Assembly (NCBI GenBank): GCA_023213395.1
Contig: CM041465.1
Span: forward strand, 119,791,741 to 119,855,740
Direction of reading: 5' to 3'
Length of the DNA stretch: 64,000 bases
From: Cycas panzhihuaensis
Taxonomy: Eukaryota > Cycadophyta
The first letter of the stretch is position 1. Each line of letters starts with the position of its first letter. Made by a program: the position numbers and the translations under genes. Under the pieces are notes generated by a model that saw only the letters and a program-made list of their open reading frames with translations, was not told where the DNA came from and made no database searches. Positions 1-10,293 of the stretch are shown here, in pieces.

Positions 1-664
1 TTCATCTCTGGTCTCCCACTGCTATGTTCGATGCTCATTCTGTTTTTTAGTTTGCATTGCAAATTTCCTAATTAACTATGTTGTATTCAGTATCTCCTGC
101 AAACTGCTATCATTCAAAATATGGGTTGTAATATCTGAGATACAACTAGGTCACATCGTTATTACCTACTGCCATGCATGACGACCACTTGTCACAACTA
201 ACTCCGCCGTCACTACCCCCACTATGTTTTGTTATGACTTTTTAAATTTTGTCATTATTATTTAATACTTAAATCATATTGTTTTGCGTTTGTATCTTAC
301 CGATGTGATTGCTTGATGGTAATTACAATCGTCTTGATATCTTCCAATTAACTCCCTTAGTTGAAAAACATTTATCATTCCTTTCCTTTAACCCGAGATG
401 GATCACAAATTTCGTACATTGATTCTTTACTTCTTCTATTATTACATCATTCGCTTTGCAAATATAGCCTCCCCCTTTGTTTTGAAATTACCCTTTCTGT
501 TGTCGATACTAGCCTTTCGATCCAAGTGATACTTTCCTCCGATTACGACTATTTCTCTTTTTTGGCTTAGGTTGTTTCCTCAATTTTCATTCTTGAGTTG
601 TAACTTTCTATTATTCAATAGCAATATGTATGCCAAATTTACAATTTTACAAATTTCTCTCATA
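1..664. other. Unassigned AT-rich stretch
   Basis: No gene, RNA or clear LTR boundary is recognisable. Short open frames here have no family resemblance. The stretch lies downstream of the gypsy integrase in element orientation, so it may be gypsy 3' untranslated region or 3' LTR, but nothing in it proves that. Confidence 0.4.
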
Positions 665-1575
665 ATGTTACAACCATCTACCTTCTTAATGGCAATTGCC
701 TACATCCAAGTTGTTACCATTACTTCCCAATTTACGGCTTCATCTTATTGGTTATAACTGTCTATTTTTAGGTGACAATCGCTTGTGTTTCTAGTTACAA
801 CTTTCAATCTTCTTGGTTGCAACCAACTGCTTGCCCAATTGCAATCTTTAGTCTTCTTAGTTACAACCGTCAACATCCCAGGTAACAACCCTTCTGTTCG
901 TTATATCCTTAGTTGCAACTAACAGTGTCCCAAGTTGCAACCTTCGCTCTTCTTGGTTGCAACCTTTAGTTATCTTAGTTGCAACCACCTACATCCTAGG
1001 TTGCAACTTTCATTCTCCTTGGTTGCAACCTACTGTGTCCTTGTTGCAACCTTCAGTCTTCTTGATTGCAACCAACTGCATTCTAGTTGCAACTATCTAT
1101 GTTCCAAGTTGTAACCAACTGTGTCCTAGGTTATAACCTTCAATCTCTTTGGTTGCAACCAACTATACCCTAATTATAACTTTCAATCTTCTTGATTGTA
1201 ACCAACTGCGTCCTAGGTTGCAACCTTAGATCTTCTTAGTTGCAACAAACTACATCTGAGGGTACAACCACTTTATCATCATCACGTCTTTAGTTGCAAC
1301 CTTTTGTGTCCCGAGTTGTCCTGGGTTATGACTGCTTATTACAATCATACCCTTAGTTGCAACATTTTGTGTCCTAGGTTGCAACTGCTTATCATAGTCA
1401 CATTGCTTATTGCAACCTTTTGTGTTCTAGGTTGCAACCACTTGTCATAATCACATCCTCAGTTGCAGCCTTCTGTGTCCCACATTACAATCACTTATCA
1501 TAGTCACGTTCTTGGTTACAACCTTTTGTGTCCCCAATTGCAACCACTTGCCATAATAATAAGATTTCCTTATAT
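665..1575. repeat. Minisatellite of about 22-bp monomers with a TTGCAACC core
   Basis: Dozens of degenerate copies of a monomer of about 22 bp start with ttgcaacc or ggttgcaacc. Two forms alternate: one followed by ttcagtcttcttgg and one followed by aactgtgtcctagg. From about 1290 to 1560 the pattern changes to a longer unit of about 53 bp that combines a cttttgtgtcc arm with a cacttatcatagtcac arm. The core GGTTGCAACC is itself palindromic. The array sits just 3' of the gypsy integrase in element orientation. Tandem repeats near the 3' end are known for some plant Tat-type gypsy elements, so it is probably part of the element. Confidence 0.85.
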
Positions 1576-1641
1576 TTGAAATGATTGAGGAATATCCACC
1601 CCCATGGTTTGTGCCCATTTTTTTTTGTTTTCTATTTTTTT

Positions 1642-2800
1642 TCAACTTGTTATATATTGTTGCAGTCGACTTGCATTGACTATTTTCTTAAGCAACGTTC
1701 CATCAAGTTGTTGGAGTTGCACTACTCCATTATATCGAATATAATTTACCTTATATGGGTCGAGCGACCACAATTTCAATTTTTTCGGTTTTATGCAAAA
1801 TTTACTATCATATAGAAGTACTAAATCTCCTACTTGGAATTGCGAAACTTTGAAGTATTTATCATGACACATTTTACATTTTTGTTTTTCTGCTTTTAAT
1901 TCCTATAAAACCCTTGCTCATTTCTCGTCCATTTTCATTAATTCTATAAATTGTTAATATCACGAATCCTCTTCTAGTAGTCGTAGTTGTAAAGCTACCA
2001 ACAAACTTTTTGTTTAGAATTTGAGAGGAAGTGCAGCTTCTAACCCATAAACTAACTAGAACGGTGCTTGTTTATGAGGTCTTTTTACTATTGTCATGTT
2101 TGTTGATAGCACGAAATAAAGTCATTCTACCCAATCTGTTTGTCCCTCATTACAAATTTTGGACAATGCTAATTTTAAAATTGTATTTGTGCTTTCTACC
2201 TATCCATTTGCTTAGGGGTAATACGAAGAAGATTTAGAATGCTTTGATCAAAAGCTCCTTTGTTAGATGCTTGATTGTTTCATTAAGAAAAATGTTTCCT
2301 TGATCAGAAACAATTTCTAAGAGGCAAACAAATCGGATGATAATTATCTTGTATAAGAATCAAGTTGTACTTTAAGCGTCATATGTTTTCATTGCCTTCG
2401 CTTTAGTCCATTTAGTCAAAAAAATCCGTAGCACCAAAATATATTTTACATTTATCCACCTAACTAGTGGACTAATAGGTCCAACAAAATCCAGTCCTAA
2501 TTTTTCAAATGGTGCCTAGGCTAGAATGGATTATAAGGGCATGAAATGATTCTTTGTTGGCTTACCCACCCATTAGCATACATCACAATTGCGAACCCAC
2601 TTCTCTGTATCTTCGAACAGCATAGGCCACCAAAGTCTAGCTAATAAAATCTTTTTAATTGTGGGTTCAGCACCTTGGTACTTAACTGCGACACCTTCAT
2701 GGGCTTCTCGAATAACGGTTTCTACCTCATGTTCCATTATGCATCTTCTTAAAACCTGATCTAGTTCTAATTTGTATAACATTCATTGAACCAGCTAAAA
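1642..2800 (-). pseudogene. Gypsy integrase remnant
   Basis: The H2C2-type zinc-binding domain is recognisable at 2573-2782, including REAHEG, LARLWWP and CDVC, the usual N-terminal integrase pattern of plant gypsy elements. The C-terminal segment at 1642-1872 has FQVGDLVLLYDSKF followed by a P-K-L-K and L-x-L-x-G pattern, the typical integrase tail. The catalytic core between them (about 1873-2570) is in the expected place but badly broken by stops and frameshifts, and I could not trace the DDE triad. In life it would join element cDNA to host DNA. This copy cannot. Confidence 0.8.
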
Positions 2801-2859
2801 AGGAAAAATTTCCCAAATGAAGCATTGTCGCTCTACTTGTTCCATTCCTATGGGTGTCT

Positions 2860-4213
2860 ATCTATAGCCAAGTACTATGCAATGTCCTCATACCATTTAG
2901 GTACTACCTCAATATAAAATAATTCTACATCTAAAAAATCATCCTGGATTCCTATAGTCGATTCCCCTTCCGCTTTTCTTGATAACAGATCTAAAATTGT
3001 ATACTTATCCCCCTTTTTTACTATCATTTTAAAGTTGAATTTTTAGAGTTACATCAACTATTTGATGTTTCTTCCTTGCAGAATAGATTTATTAACCAGA
3101 TACTCTAAGGCCTGGTGATCTACAAAAAAAATAAATGGATTAGCTAATAAATAATATCTAAATTTCTGAAAAGCATAAACCATGCCCAAGCCTTCTTGTT
3201 CTCTAATCGAATAATTTTGCTCTGCTTATGTTAGTTTTTTACTTGCAAAATATATTGCAGGTTTGTTTTGCTATCTTCTGGTTGTGCCAATATGCATCTG
3301 ACGGCAAATAAAGAAGCATCAACATGTACGTGGAACGGTTGTCCCAATTAGGAAATCTGAGTACCGGTGCATGGGTAACTTTTTTTTTTTAACAATTCAA
3401 ATACAAGTTGTTGTTGCAGCTTCCATTGCCACCCAGCTTTCTTTTCCAACAAGGATTCCAAGGAATTAACTATCTGGGCATAATTTTTTATAAACTTCTA
3501 ATCGTATCCCATCATTCCTAAAAATCCTTTAAATTATTTTTGTTCTTTAGGTACTGGAAAATTTAAAATTACAACTACTTTATTGGGGTCCATGAGTAAC
3601 TCATTTTTCATAACAACGTAATCCAACAAAGTCTTGAAGGGAACCATGACGGTGCACTTTACAGGGTTTAGACATAATTTGTTTTTTCTACATGTTCCCA
3701 ACATTAGATGCAAACAACCAAAATGATTTTTTAACAGAGTGAATAACATCCAATCATCTAAAAATACCTCAATTGCTTTCCTGATAATTTGCTTGAAAAT
3801 ATTGAGGATAACCCTTTGAAATGTAGCAAGAGCATTGGTTAATCCGAATGGCATAACTCTGAATATATGCGTACCCCATTCTATGATGAAAGTTGTCTTC
3901 AGTTGATCTTCTATCACGATCTGAACTTGATTGTATCCACTAAATCCATCTATGAAAGAATAAACTTCATGGCCTGCAACTTTTTCCAAGATATCTTCAG
4001 TGGGTGGAATAGGAGATAGATCTTTCTTTGTTGTTTTGTTTAGAGCCATGTAATCAACACAGACTCTAAGTTTTCCATTCTTTCTTGGAACAACTAGAAC
4101 TGGACTTACCCATTCATTGTTTTCTACCTCGAATATATAGTTAGCTGTCAGCAACTTGTTAAGTTCTACTTTTACCTTCTCATTATATTTCAGATTCATG
4201 TGATACGGGTGTT
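2860..4213 (-). pseudogene. Gypsy reverse transcriptase (main part) and RNase H
   Basis: The frame at 3534-4199 carries the gypsy RT core: EWVSPVLVVPRKNGKLRVCV, then SFIDGFSGYNQVQI, MPFGLTNALATFQR and the catalytic box FLDD. RNase H follows in broken frames at about 3060-3300, with QNYSIREQEGL, RYYLLANPF and DHQALEYLVNKSIL, and then the D-x-F-x-D-x-E-L-F connection toward integrase. The first codons of this piece continue the protein that stops at 9399. The break is the insertion point of copia A, with a gtctc duplication on each side. Stops are present, so it is inactive. Confidence 0.85.
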
Positions 4214-4218
4214 GTCTC

Positions 4219-4430
4219 TGTTGAAAATCAGAGCGAAATTAGACAGAGAAAAGAATGTACATGTTTCTATTGAGATTCAATCTGCTTAAATATACAACAG
4301 TGATGTGATGGTTACAACCACTAATGTAACCGATCACCGAATCGCCAAGTGACATGATCTTATGAGTACATTAAGGGTGGGTCTAACATGGCCCCCTTTT
4401 CTATCCTAGATAAAACATTGTATTTCAACA
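4219..4430 (-). repeat. Copia A 3' LTR
   Basis: It is 212 bp with TG...CA ends and nearly identical to 9181-9393. In element orientation it begins TGTTGAAATAC and carries the AATGTTTTATCT motif 12 nt from its edge that pairs with the end of pol. Confidence 0.95.
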
Positions 4431-4451
4431 CCCCCTCTTAATGTTTTATCT
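4408..4451 (-). promoter_or_regulatory. Inverted repeat spanning polypurine tract and 3' LTR edge (A)
   Basis: Arms agataaaacatt (4408-4419, inside the LTR) and aatgttttatct (4440-4451, end of pol) are perfect 12-bp complements. They enclose the polypurine tract (4431-4439, AGAGGGGG in element sense) and the LTR edge. The tract primes plus-strand DNA. The flanking stem is not part of the standard description. The same arrangement recurs in B and D, and similar ones in C, F, H and J. Confidence 0.75.
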
Positions 4452-5188
4452 CTACAAGTCCTAACTTGTCTCTTAAATATTTGAGCCTTTCTTTCCCAAG
4501 GGGTTTTGTCAGGAGATCTGCAACTTGCTCAGATGTCGGATAGTATTCCAAGTCTATCTCTTTATTCTGCACTTTTTCTCTTATAAAATGATGATGAACT
4601 TCAATATGTTTTGTTCTTGCATGTAGAATTGGATTTTTGGTCAGCTTGATGGCACTTTGGTTGTCACATTTTAGAGAAGTTGCTCCTTTCTACTGTTGAT
4701 TCAAGTCAAGTAAAAGTTGTCTTAACAGACTGGCTTCACAGTTCTTGATGTGGTCGCTTTATATTCCGCTCAGAGGAGAGAGCCATCGTAGCTTGTTTCT
4801 TACTGCACCATGAGATTGCTGAAGCTCCTAAGAAAAAACAAAACCCACTTGTGGATTTCCTTTGTTCTTTGTCACCAGCCCAGTCAGAATTGCAGTACCC
4901 TGTTATTTCGATTGGATGCCCCTTTGAATATACTAACTTGAGATCTGTTGTTCCTTTGAGATATCTCAGAATTCTTTTTGCAGCTTGCCAGTGTCTCAAC
5001 TTTGGATTCTGCATATATCTTAATATTAGTCCTACTGAGTAGGATATGTCGGGCCTGGTGGCTGTCAAATAAATCAGACTTCCAATCATTTGTATGTACA
5101 AAGTAGCATCAGCATCTTTTTCCATACTATCTACCATTAGATCACAATTTGTTTCCATGGGAGTTGTGCATGGATTGCAATTCTCCAT
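4438..5188 (-). pseudogene. Copia A RNase H
   Basis: The 4736-5188 frame opens with the copia RT/RNase H connector (NPCTTPMETN, YLTATRPDISYSVGLI, RYLKGTT) and has the RNase H signature SDWAGDKEQRKSTSGF followed by SWCSKKQATMALSS. The frame is lost at about 4750, where the conserved S-T-E-A-E-Y should follow, which indicates a small deletion. The downstream HARTKHIEVHHHF and LTKPLGKER segments are still readable in another frame down to the stop at 4438-4440, which abuts the polypurine tract. Confidence 0.85.
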
Positions 5189-6060
5189 CTAAAATTGAAC
5201 AAGCAGATTTTTTATGTAGTTACTTTGGGACAAGGTTATGTAGTTTTGATGTTGACTTATCTCCAGTCCCAAGTAGTAATTTAGTGAACCCAAGTCTGTC
5301 ATTTCAAATTTCTGCTGAAGTTGACTTTTGATCCATTTAATTCCTTCTACATCATTCCCAGTAATGAGCATATCATCTACATAGACAACAATTATTGTTA
5401 TCTTGTTGTTCATTTTTCTTATGTACAGACTGGAGTCTAAGTTGCACCGAATAAACTTATTTTCTTCAAGAAATGATCTAATTTTGCATACCAGGCACGT
5501 GGCGCTTATTTTAGACCATACAAGGCTTTTTTCAATTTGCAGACTAGATTCTCCTTTCCCTGCTCAAAGATATCCTTCTGGTTGTTGCATATAAACCTCT
5601 TCTTCTAGTTCACCGTTTAAGAAGGCACTCTTTACATCCATCTGAGAGATTCCCCAACCTTGGGCAGCGGCCAAGGCTATTACTGTCCTTACTGTGTTCA
5701 TCTTTGCTCGGAGAGAAGGTCTCATCAAAATCTCGCTGCAGCTTTGGGTGTATCCCTTTGCAACTAACCTTGCCTTGTGTTTCTCAATTTTGCCATCTAC
5801 TCCTTTCTTTGTTTTGTAAACCCATTTGCGCTTCTGGTGGATTTATTAGCGTGTAGTTCTACTAATTCCCATGTTTGATTTTTCTTGATTGAATTTATTT
5901 CATTGTCCATTGCTTCTCTCCATTCTTGATGATCTTTTGCTTCTTCAAAATTCTGTGGTTCAACTTTGCTTAGAAGGGCTTTTGACCTTTGCCCCCGGGT
6001 TTTCTGTTCTAATATATTTCCTTCTTCAACTGTTTTGATATACCATTTTGGCAACTTTTT
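5189..6060 (-). pseudogene. Copia A reverse transcriptase
   Basis: The frame at 5189-5413 has the intact catalytic box VVYVDDMLITG and the following MTDLGSLNYYLGLEI. The upstream part (5414-5990) is split among frames, but LKKALYGLK, APRAWYAKL and the N-terminal NQTWELVEL (in 5797-6054) are visible. EEAKDHQEWREAMDNEI is the usual start of copia RT_2. Mutated codons include stops in the GLKQAPRAWY region. It would copy element RNA to DNA, but this copy is inactivated by at least two frameshifts. Confidence 0.85.
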
Positions 6061-7560
6061 CTGTTTCTATGGACCTTCTTTTTCAATGGTGTCTCTTTGA
6101 CCGGTTGATGACGATGAATCAACTTGTCCTTCTTCTGAAGTAATTTCTGAATTATTTCCTTTTTCAGTTTCTTGGTCTTCTGAAGTAATTTCTGACTGAT
6201 TCTCTTGCTCATCTTCTTGCATTACTCTATGTCCGGCAGTTTCCTGTTCCTTTTCATTTTCTATTATTTTAATTTGTGAAGATTCAACTGAGCTATCTTC
6301 ATTAAAGACGACATCTCTACTCACATAGATTCTATTTGTTCTTGGATCTATGCATTTATATGCCTTTGAATTTTCTTGTATCCTATTAAGACACATTCTA
6401 TGCTTTTATGCCTAATTTGGACCTCCTTTTATCAGGAACATGCACAAATGCTTGACTGCCAAATACTTTGAGAAGACTTACATCGGGTTTCTGTCCTGTC
6501 CAAGCTTCTTCTGGAGTGATGTTCTTCAATGTTCTGGTTGGACTTGCTTATCGGATAGCATGTCAGGCCGACCGCTCGCCTAATATGTCTTATATATTTT
6601 GTTCCATACATCATGCTTCGAGCCATTTCCATCAGAGTTCTATTCTTTCTTTCAGCTACTCCATTTGACTGAGGAGTATAAGGAGTTGTAACTTGTCTAC
6701 GAATCCCTCTGTCTTTGCAGTAATTTAGAAACTCTTTTGACATATATTCTCCTCCTCCATCTGACCTGATGCATTTGATCTTCATTCCTGATTCTAACTC
6801 AGTTTCTGCCTTAAATTCTTTAAATGTTTCAAAGACTTCTGACTTATTATGTAAGAAATATACCCACACCTTTCAGGTAAAGTCATCAATGAAAGTTAAG
6901 AAGTATCTGCATCCATTAATTGACAGAGGTGAAATTGGACCACAGATGTCTGTGTGTATCAATTCTAATTTAGACTGAGCTTTCCAAGTGCTTTCTTTAA
7001 AAGGAAGTCTATGTTGTTTCCCAAGTTGACAACCTTTACAAACAAATGTATCTGAAGAAATATTAGGTAAACCATTTACCATTTATGACTTTTCCATTTG
7101 TTTAAGTGTGTCAATTGAGAGATGTCCATACCTTAAATGCCATATTTTATTATTAGATTTAAGAGCAGTACAAGCTTTTTCTTCCAAATAAGGAAGTACA
7201 GGATCTGACAGGAGTTTGTAAAGGTCATTGCATCCGACTCCTTTTCCAACAATTTTCCCATCTTTTTTCATATCCAAAATGTGGCAATTTCCTTCTTCAT
7301 CAAAAATGGTTCTCAACCCCTTTTTGCTCAGTTGGGAGACAGCGAGGAGATTCATTTTCAGATCTGGTACAAAAAGAACATTTCCAATTTTTCTTTCATT
7401 TCCATTCAGGTTTACTGAAATGGTTCCAATCCCTTTTATGTTAAGGGAATACTTGTCACCCAGCTCCACTGACTTGTCCATATTGTATGGATTCATGGTT
7501 TGGAACCATTCTTCCCGACTTGTCATATATTTAGAGGCTCCTGAATCTATGTACCATATG
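6061..7560 (-). pseudogene. Copia A protease, GAG-pre-integrase, integrase and linker
   Basis: In element order it begins with the aspartic protease motif WYIDSGASKYMT (Asp codon about 7545-7547), the flap region and MNLLAVSQLSKKG. The pre-integrase box IWHLRYGHLS follows (about 7110-7140). The integrase zinc and core region is spread over 6873-7082 (CKGCQLGKQHRLPF, HTDICGP) and 6432-6869 (SDGGGEYMS, TPYTPQSNGVAERKN). A low-complexity Glu/Ser/Lys linker lies at 6061-6400 (YVSRDVVFNED). The protease frame differs from the gag frame, and integrase runs through a frameshift near 6600. Confidence 0.85.
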
Positions 7561-8530
7561 TCTTTGTCTTTCATTCCCGTAACCAATCTTTGTGATGAAG
7601 GCCGTCTCCTCTTCTTCTTCTTCTTCTTCATCCTTTTCTTTGTTGTATCCGCCAATGGGTCGTTTTCCTTTATAAATTTCACTTCGTCTTTGTGGGCACT
7701 GATAAGAGTAGTGTCCACTTTGTCCGCAGTAGCAGCATATGTCGAAGATTCTACAATTGCTGGCGAAATGTCCAGTTCGTCCACAGTTGTAACATATTCT
7801 ATTTTCTCTGCCGCGTCCTCGTCCTCTGGAGTTTGACCAGCGTCCTCGTCCTCTGGAATCCGACATTCTGCTTGGTGCTCGAAATTGTTGTCTTCCTCTT
7901 GGCCCGAGATTCAATCTGGATGCAAATGCATCCTCCAATTCTGTCGCGTTTTCATATCTTTTGTTTCTTTGTTCCTGTCTTAGCAGCAAACCTGTCAATT
8001 CATCAAGAGTTAATTTATCTAACCTATCACTGTCGATGATAGTGTTGACAATTGTATCAAACGACTTTGGCAACCTTGCTGTTACAATTTCCACAAGATC
8101 TTGTTCAGATATTATGCCTCCAGCACTCAAGAGATTATTTCTCACAGTGATGATTTTATGTATGAATTCTTCTACCTCTTCATTTTCTTTCATGTGAAGT
8201 TTGTACAACTCTTCTTTGAGTGCAATTATTCTCGCCTTCTTCTTTTGCCAGTATAAATTTTCCAGACATTTCCATATTTCAAAAGGCTGATTCAGTTTCT
8301 CGGCATAAATAAGAACAGAGTCTGAAATAGACATTTTTAAAATGAGACTACCCATGTTGTTTCTTTCAATCCAATTTCCCAACTTATCATCACCAGTAGG
8401 AGGACGTTTTCGTCCCTTCAAAGAATTTCGGGCATTTTCATCCTCAGAATGGTTTCCATTTTAATTTTCCATACATGGTAATTTGAACCAGTCAATTTTT
8501 CTGGTTCAGGTAGAGTAATGAGAGAGGAAG
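7561..8530 (-). pseudogene. Copia A gag
   Basis: The gag capsid domain includes LYKLHMKENEEVEEF and TARLPKSFDTIVNTI. An Arg/Gly-rich stretch and two CCHC knuckles follow: CYNCGRTGHFASNC and CCYCGQSGHYSYQC. The N-terminus (KLTGSNYHVWKIK) is readable at about 8470-8510 in another frame, so the start lies near 8525. After the knuckles comes an acidic run encoded by a (GAA)n microsatellite at about 7601-7632. Just after it the frame shifts before protease, plausibly an indel close to that slippery run. Confidence 0.85.
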
Positions 8531-9168
8531 AGATGATTTTTCAGGTTAAAACCTAATTTAGAGCACATCAAATGCGGTCTGCAGTTCCGTACGAAACCCT
8601 AGGTGTACGGCCCAAATAAGATTATACCTCAAAATGAAGGTTTCTCAATCACCTATGTGGATCTGAAGTCGGTTTTTCGAAAGAATCTTTCAAATGAGAG
8701 AAAATAGCTCCAGAAGGAAAAACGACGGCTAGGGCAGAAAATCGGATTTTGGAGAAAATCATTAGAAAAACTCAAAATAAATCTTCGAATATGGATGCAA
8801 ATTCAATGTATTGACAGTAGGAAGGGTTTTGGACCAGAAATACCTGATATTCTGAGAAAATCGTGAAGATTTTTGATGTGGATCCTCCAAAAACACACGG
8901 ACTGGTTCGGGCTCGATTTGGCCTGGAAAATGATCTTAGATGGTCGTGCTCGGAAGAAAAATATGCTCGGCGTGCTTCGATCTACTTCCCCACAAAATTT
9001 CGTTGCAATCCGACACTTTTGAAAAAAAGCGTCCGTCTGAGTCCATACGATTTATGCGTTTACGGAGGAATAATGACAATGATGACCTAAGCGCCTTGAT
9101 TGTTGCTTCAACCCTTGATAGAATGGCGGACGGAAAAATTCTTTCAAAAATATCGGTTTAGGCGGCCT
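8531..9168 (-). other. Copia A 5' leader
   Basis: Untranslated leader between PBS and gag. No open gene is seen. It contains ccgtacg (8587-8593) and tgtacgg (8604-8610), part of a GTAC pattern shared with the leaders of B, C, D and I. Packaging and dimerisation signals of LTR elements normally lie in this interval. Confidence 0.7.
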
Positions 9169-9180
9169 GCTCTGATACCA
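9169..9180 (-). other. Copia A primer-binding site
   Basis: On the minus strand it reads TGGTATCAGAGC, a perfect 12-nt complement of the 3' end of plant initiator tRNA-Met, directly adjoining the 5' LTR. It primes minus-strand DNA synthesis. Confidence 0.95.
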
Positions 9181-9393
9181 TGTTGAAAATCAGAGCGAAA
9201 TTAGACAAAGAAAAGAATGTACATGTTTCTATTGAGATTCAATCTGCTTAAATATACAACAGTGATGTGATGGTTACAACCACTAATGTGGCGATCACTC
9301 GAGATCGCCAAGTGGCATGATCTTATGAGTACATTAAGGGTGGGTCTAACATGGCCCCCTTTTCTATCCTAGATAAAACATTATATTTCAACA
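9181..9393 (-). repeat. Copia A 5' LTR
   Basis: It is 213 bp with TG...CA ends, the partner of 4219-4430, and is followed by the gtctc duplication at 9394-9398. Confidence 0.95.
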
Positions 9394-9398
9394 GTCTC

Positions 9399-10055
9399 AC
9401 TAGTTTGGCTCCCTTTATTAATTTTATCTTGTGTTTGCCCAGTTCAGGTGAGATGCCCTTTAAATCCTTGTAGGACCAAGCAAAGACATCCTTATATTCC
9501 AGGAATAATGAGGTGGCTTGTTGCACTGTCTTTGCGTCCCAATAATCTCCTAGACTGATAATTTGAAGTTGTTCCTTTGTTCCAATATTGATTTTCAATA
9601 ACCTAAGCTTTTTTCCTTCCACTACCTTGCCGTTTGAGCTCATCGTATTCCATTATGGAATAAGTAGGAGGAATAGATCAAGATTCTAATTAAATATCTT
9701 CTTCTTCTTCAGCCTTAATGCAGAAACAATTTTTTCCCCTTTCTATAATTTTTTCTTTGAGAATTTACAAAATTTTCCTAATTTGTGCATCTTTACTATG
9801 ATATGAAAAAGTCTAATAAAAAATTTCTATCATTGAATCCGAATATGTTAATTTTATCTTTTCATAGTGATTGTACCAGACTACAGAGATTCTTTTGAAT
9901 GTCGATCCCCAATACTGTGTTCATTCTTTTTTTGGAATTCCACCAGTTATCAATGTCTGAACACAGTTTTGTACGTGCAAATAGGGATAATCTCCATTTT
10001 AGAATGAAGGCAATTCATGGTTTTTGAATCTGTTCAAAAAGTTTCTTCTTAATTC
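9399..10055 (-). pseudogene. Gypsy RT N-terminus and preceding linker
   Basis: The frame at 9399-9643 reads KKLRLLKINIGTKEQLQI, then LFLEYKDVFAWSYKDLKGIS and GKHKIKLIKGA. This is the conserved lead-in to plant gypsy RT, and it continues at 4213 across copia A. Upstream (9650-10055) is part of the protease-RT linker, heavily mutated, with an acidic stretch at 9694-9712. The piece is bounded by the target duplications of A on one side and B on the other. Confidence 0.8.
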
Positions 10056-10060
10056 TTCAC

Positions 10061-10271
10061 TGTAATAAAACTGAAATGGAGAATGAATTCTCCCGCCTCC
10101 TTTATTGATAATTCATTGTCTATATATACAGTTACAAAGAAGGTACAAATGGCAACTGCTCAACAAAATGGTGCCACTTGTCATTTTGAGAAAGAAAGGG
10201 GGAGAGGTGCAAGTCCCTTACAAAACATTATATCATGTACTATAGTCCTAGATAAAACATTACTTTTTATA
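10061..10271 (-). repeat. Copia B 3' LTR
   Basis: It is 211 bp and matches 15125-15334. The inner edge reads TATA instead of the TACA of the partner, which indicates a terminal mutation at the CA dinucleotide. Confidence 0.93.
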
Positions 10272-10293
10272 CCCCCTCTTAATGTTTTATCTA
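10249..10293 (-). promoter_or_regulatory. Inverted repeat spanning polypurine tract and 3' LTR edge (B)
   Basis: Arms tagataaaacatt (10249-10261) and aatgttttatcta (10281-10293) form a perfect 13-bp stem around the polypurine tract (10272-10280) and LTR edge, with a 19-nt loop. The layout matches A and D although the rest of the LTR differs. Confidence 0.75.

Larger units (their letters stand above)
4219..9393 (-). mobile_element. Ty1/copia element A, full length, inserted in gypsy RT
   Basis: A complete copia structure on the minus strand of about 5175 bp. It has terminal LTRs of 212 and 213 bp that start TGTTGAAA and end TTCAACA, an initiator-Met PBS next to the 5' LTR and a polypurine tract next to the 3' LTR. 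Gag-protease-integrase-RT-RNase H are in copia order. The target duplication is gtctc (4214-4218 and 9394-9398). The LTRs differ at only a few bases plus one small cluster around the ctaatgt-to-cgatc segment, so it is one of the younger insertions. Frameshifts and stops break the polyprotein in at least four places. Confidence 0.95.

Noticed and set aside
1-664. A gypsy 3' LTR at the left edge
   Set aside because: Plausible by position, but no TG...CA tips, polypurine tract or second copy could be found in the window.
7228-7836. A 202-codon plus-strand open frame
   Set aside because: It is the antisense shadow of copia A gag-protease, including the (GAA)n tract read as Phe.
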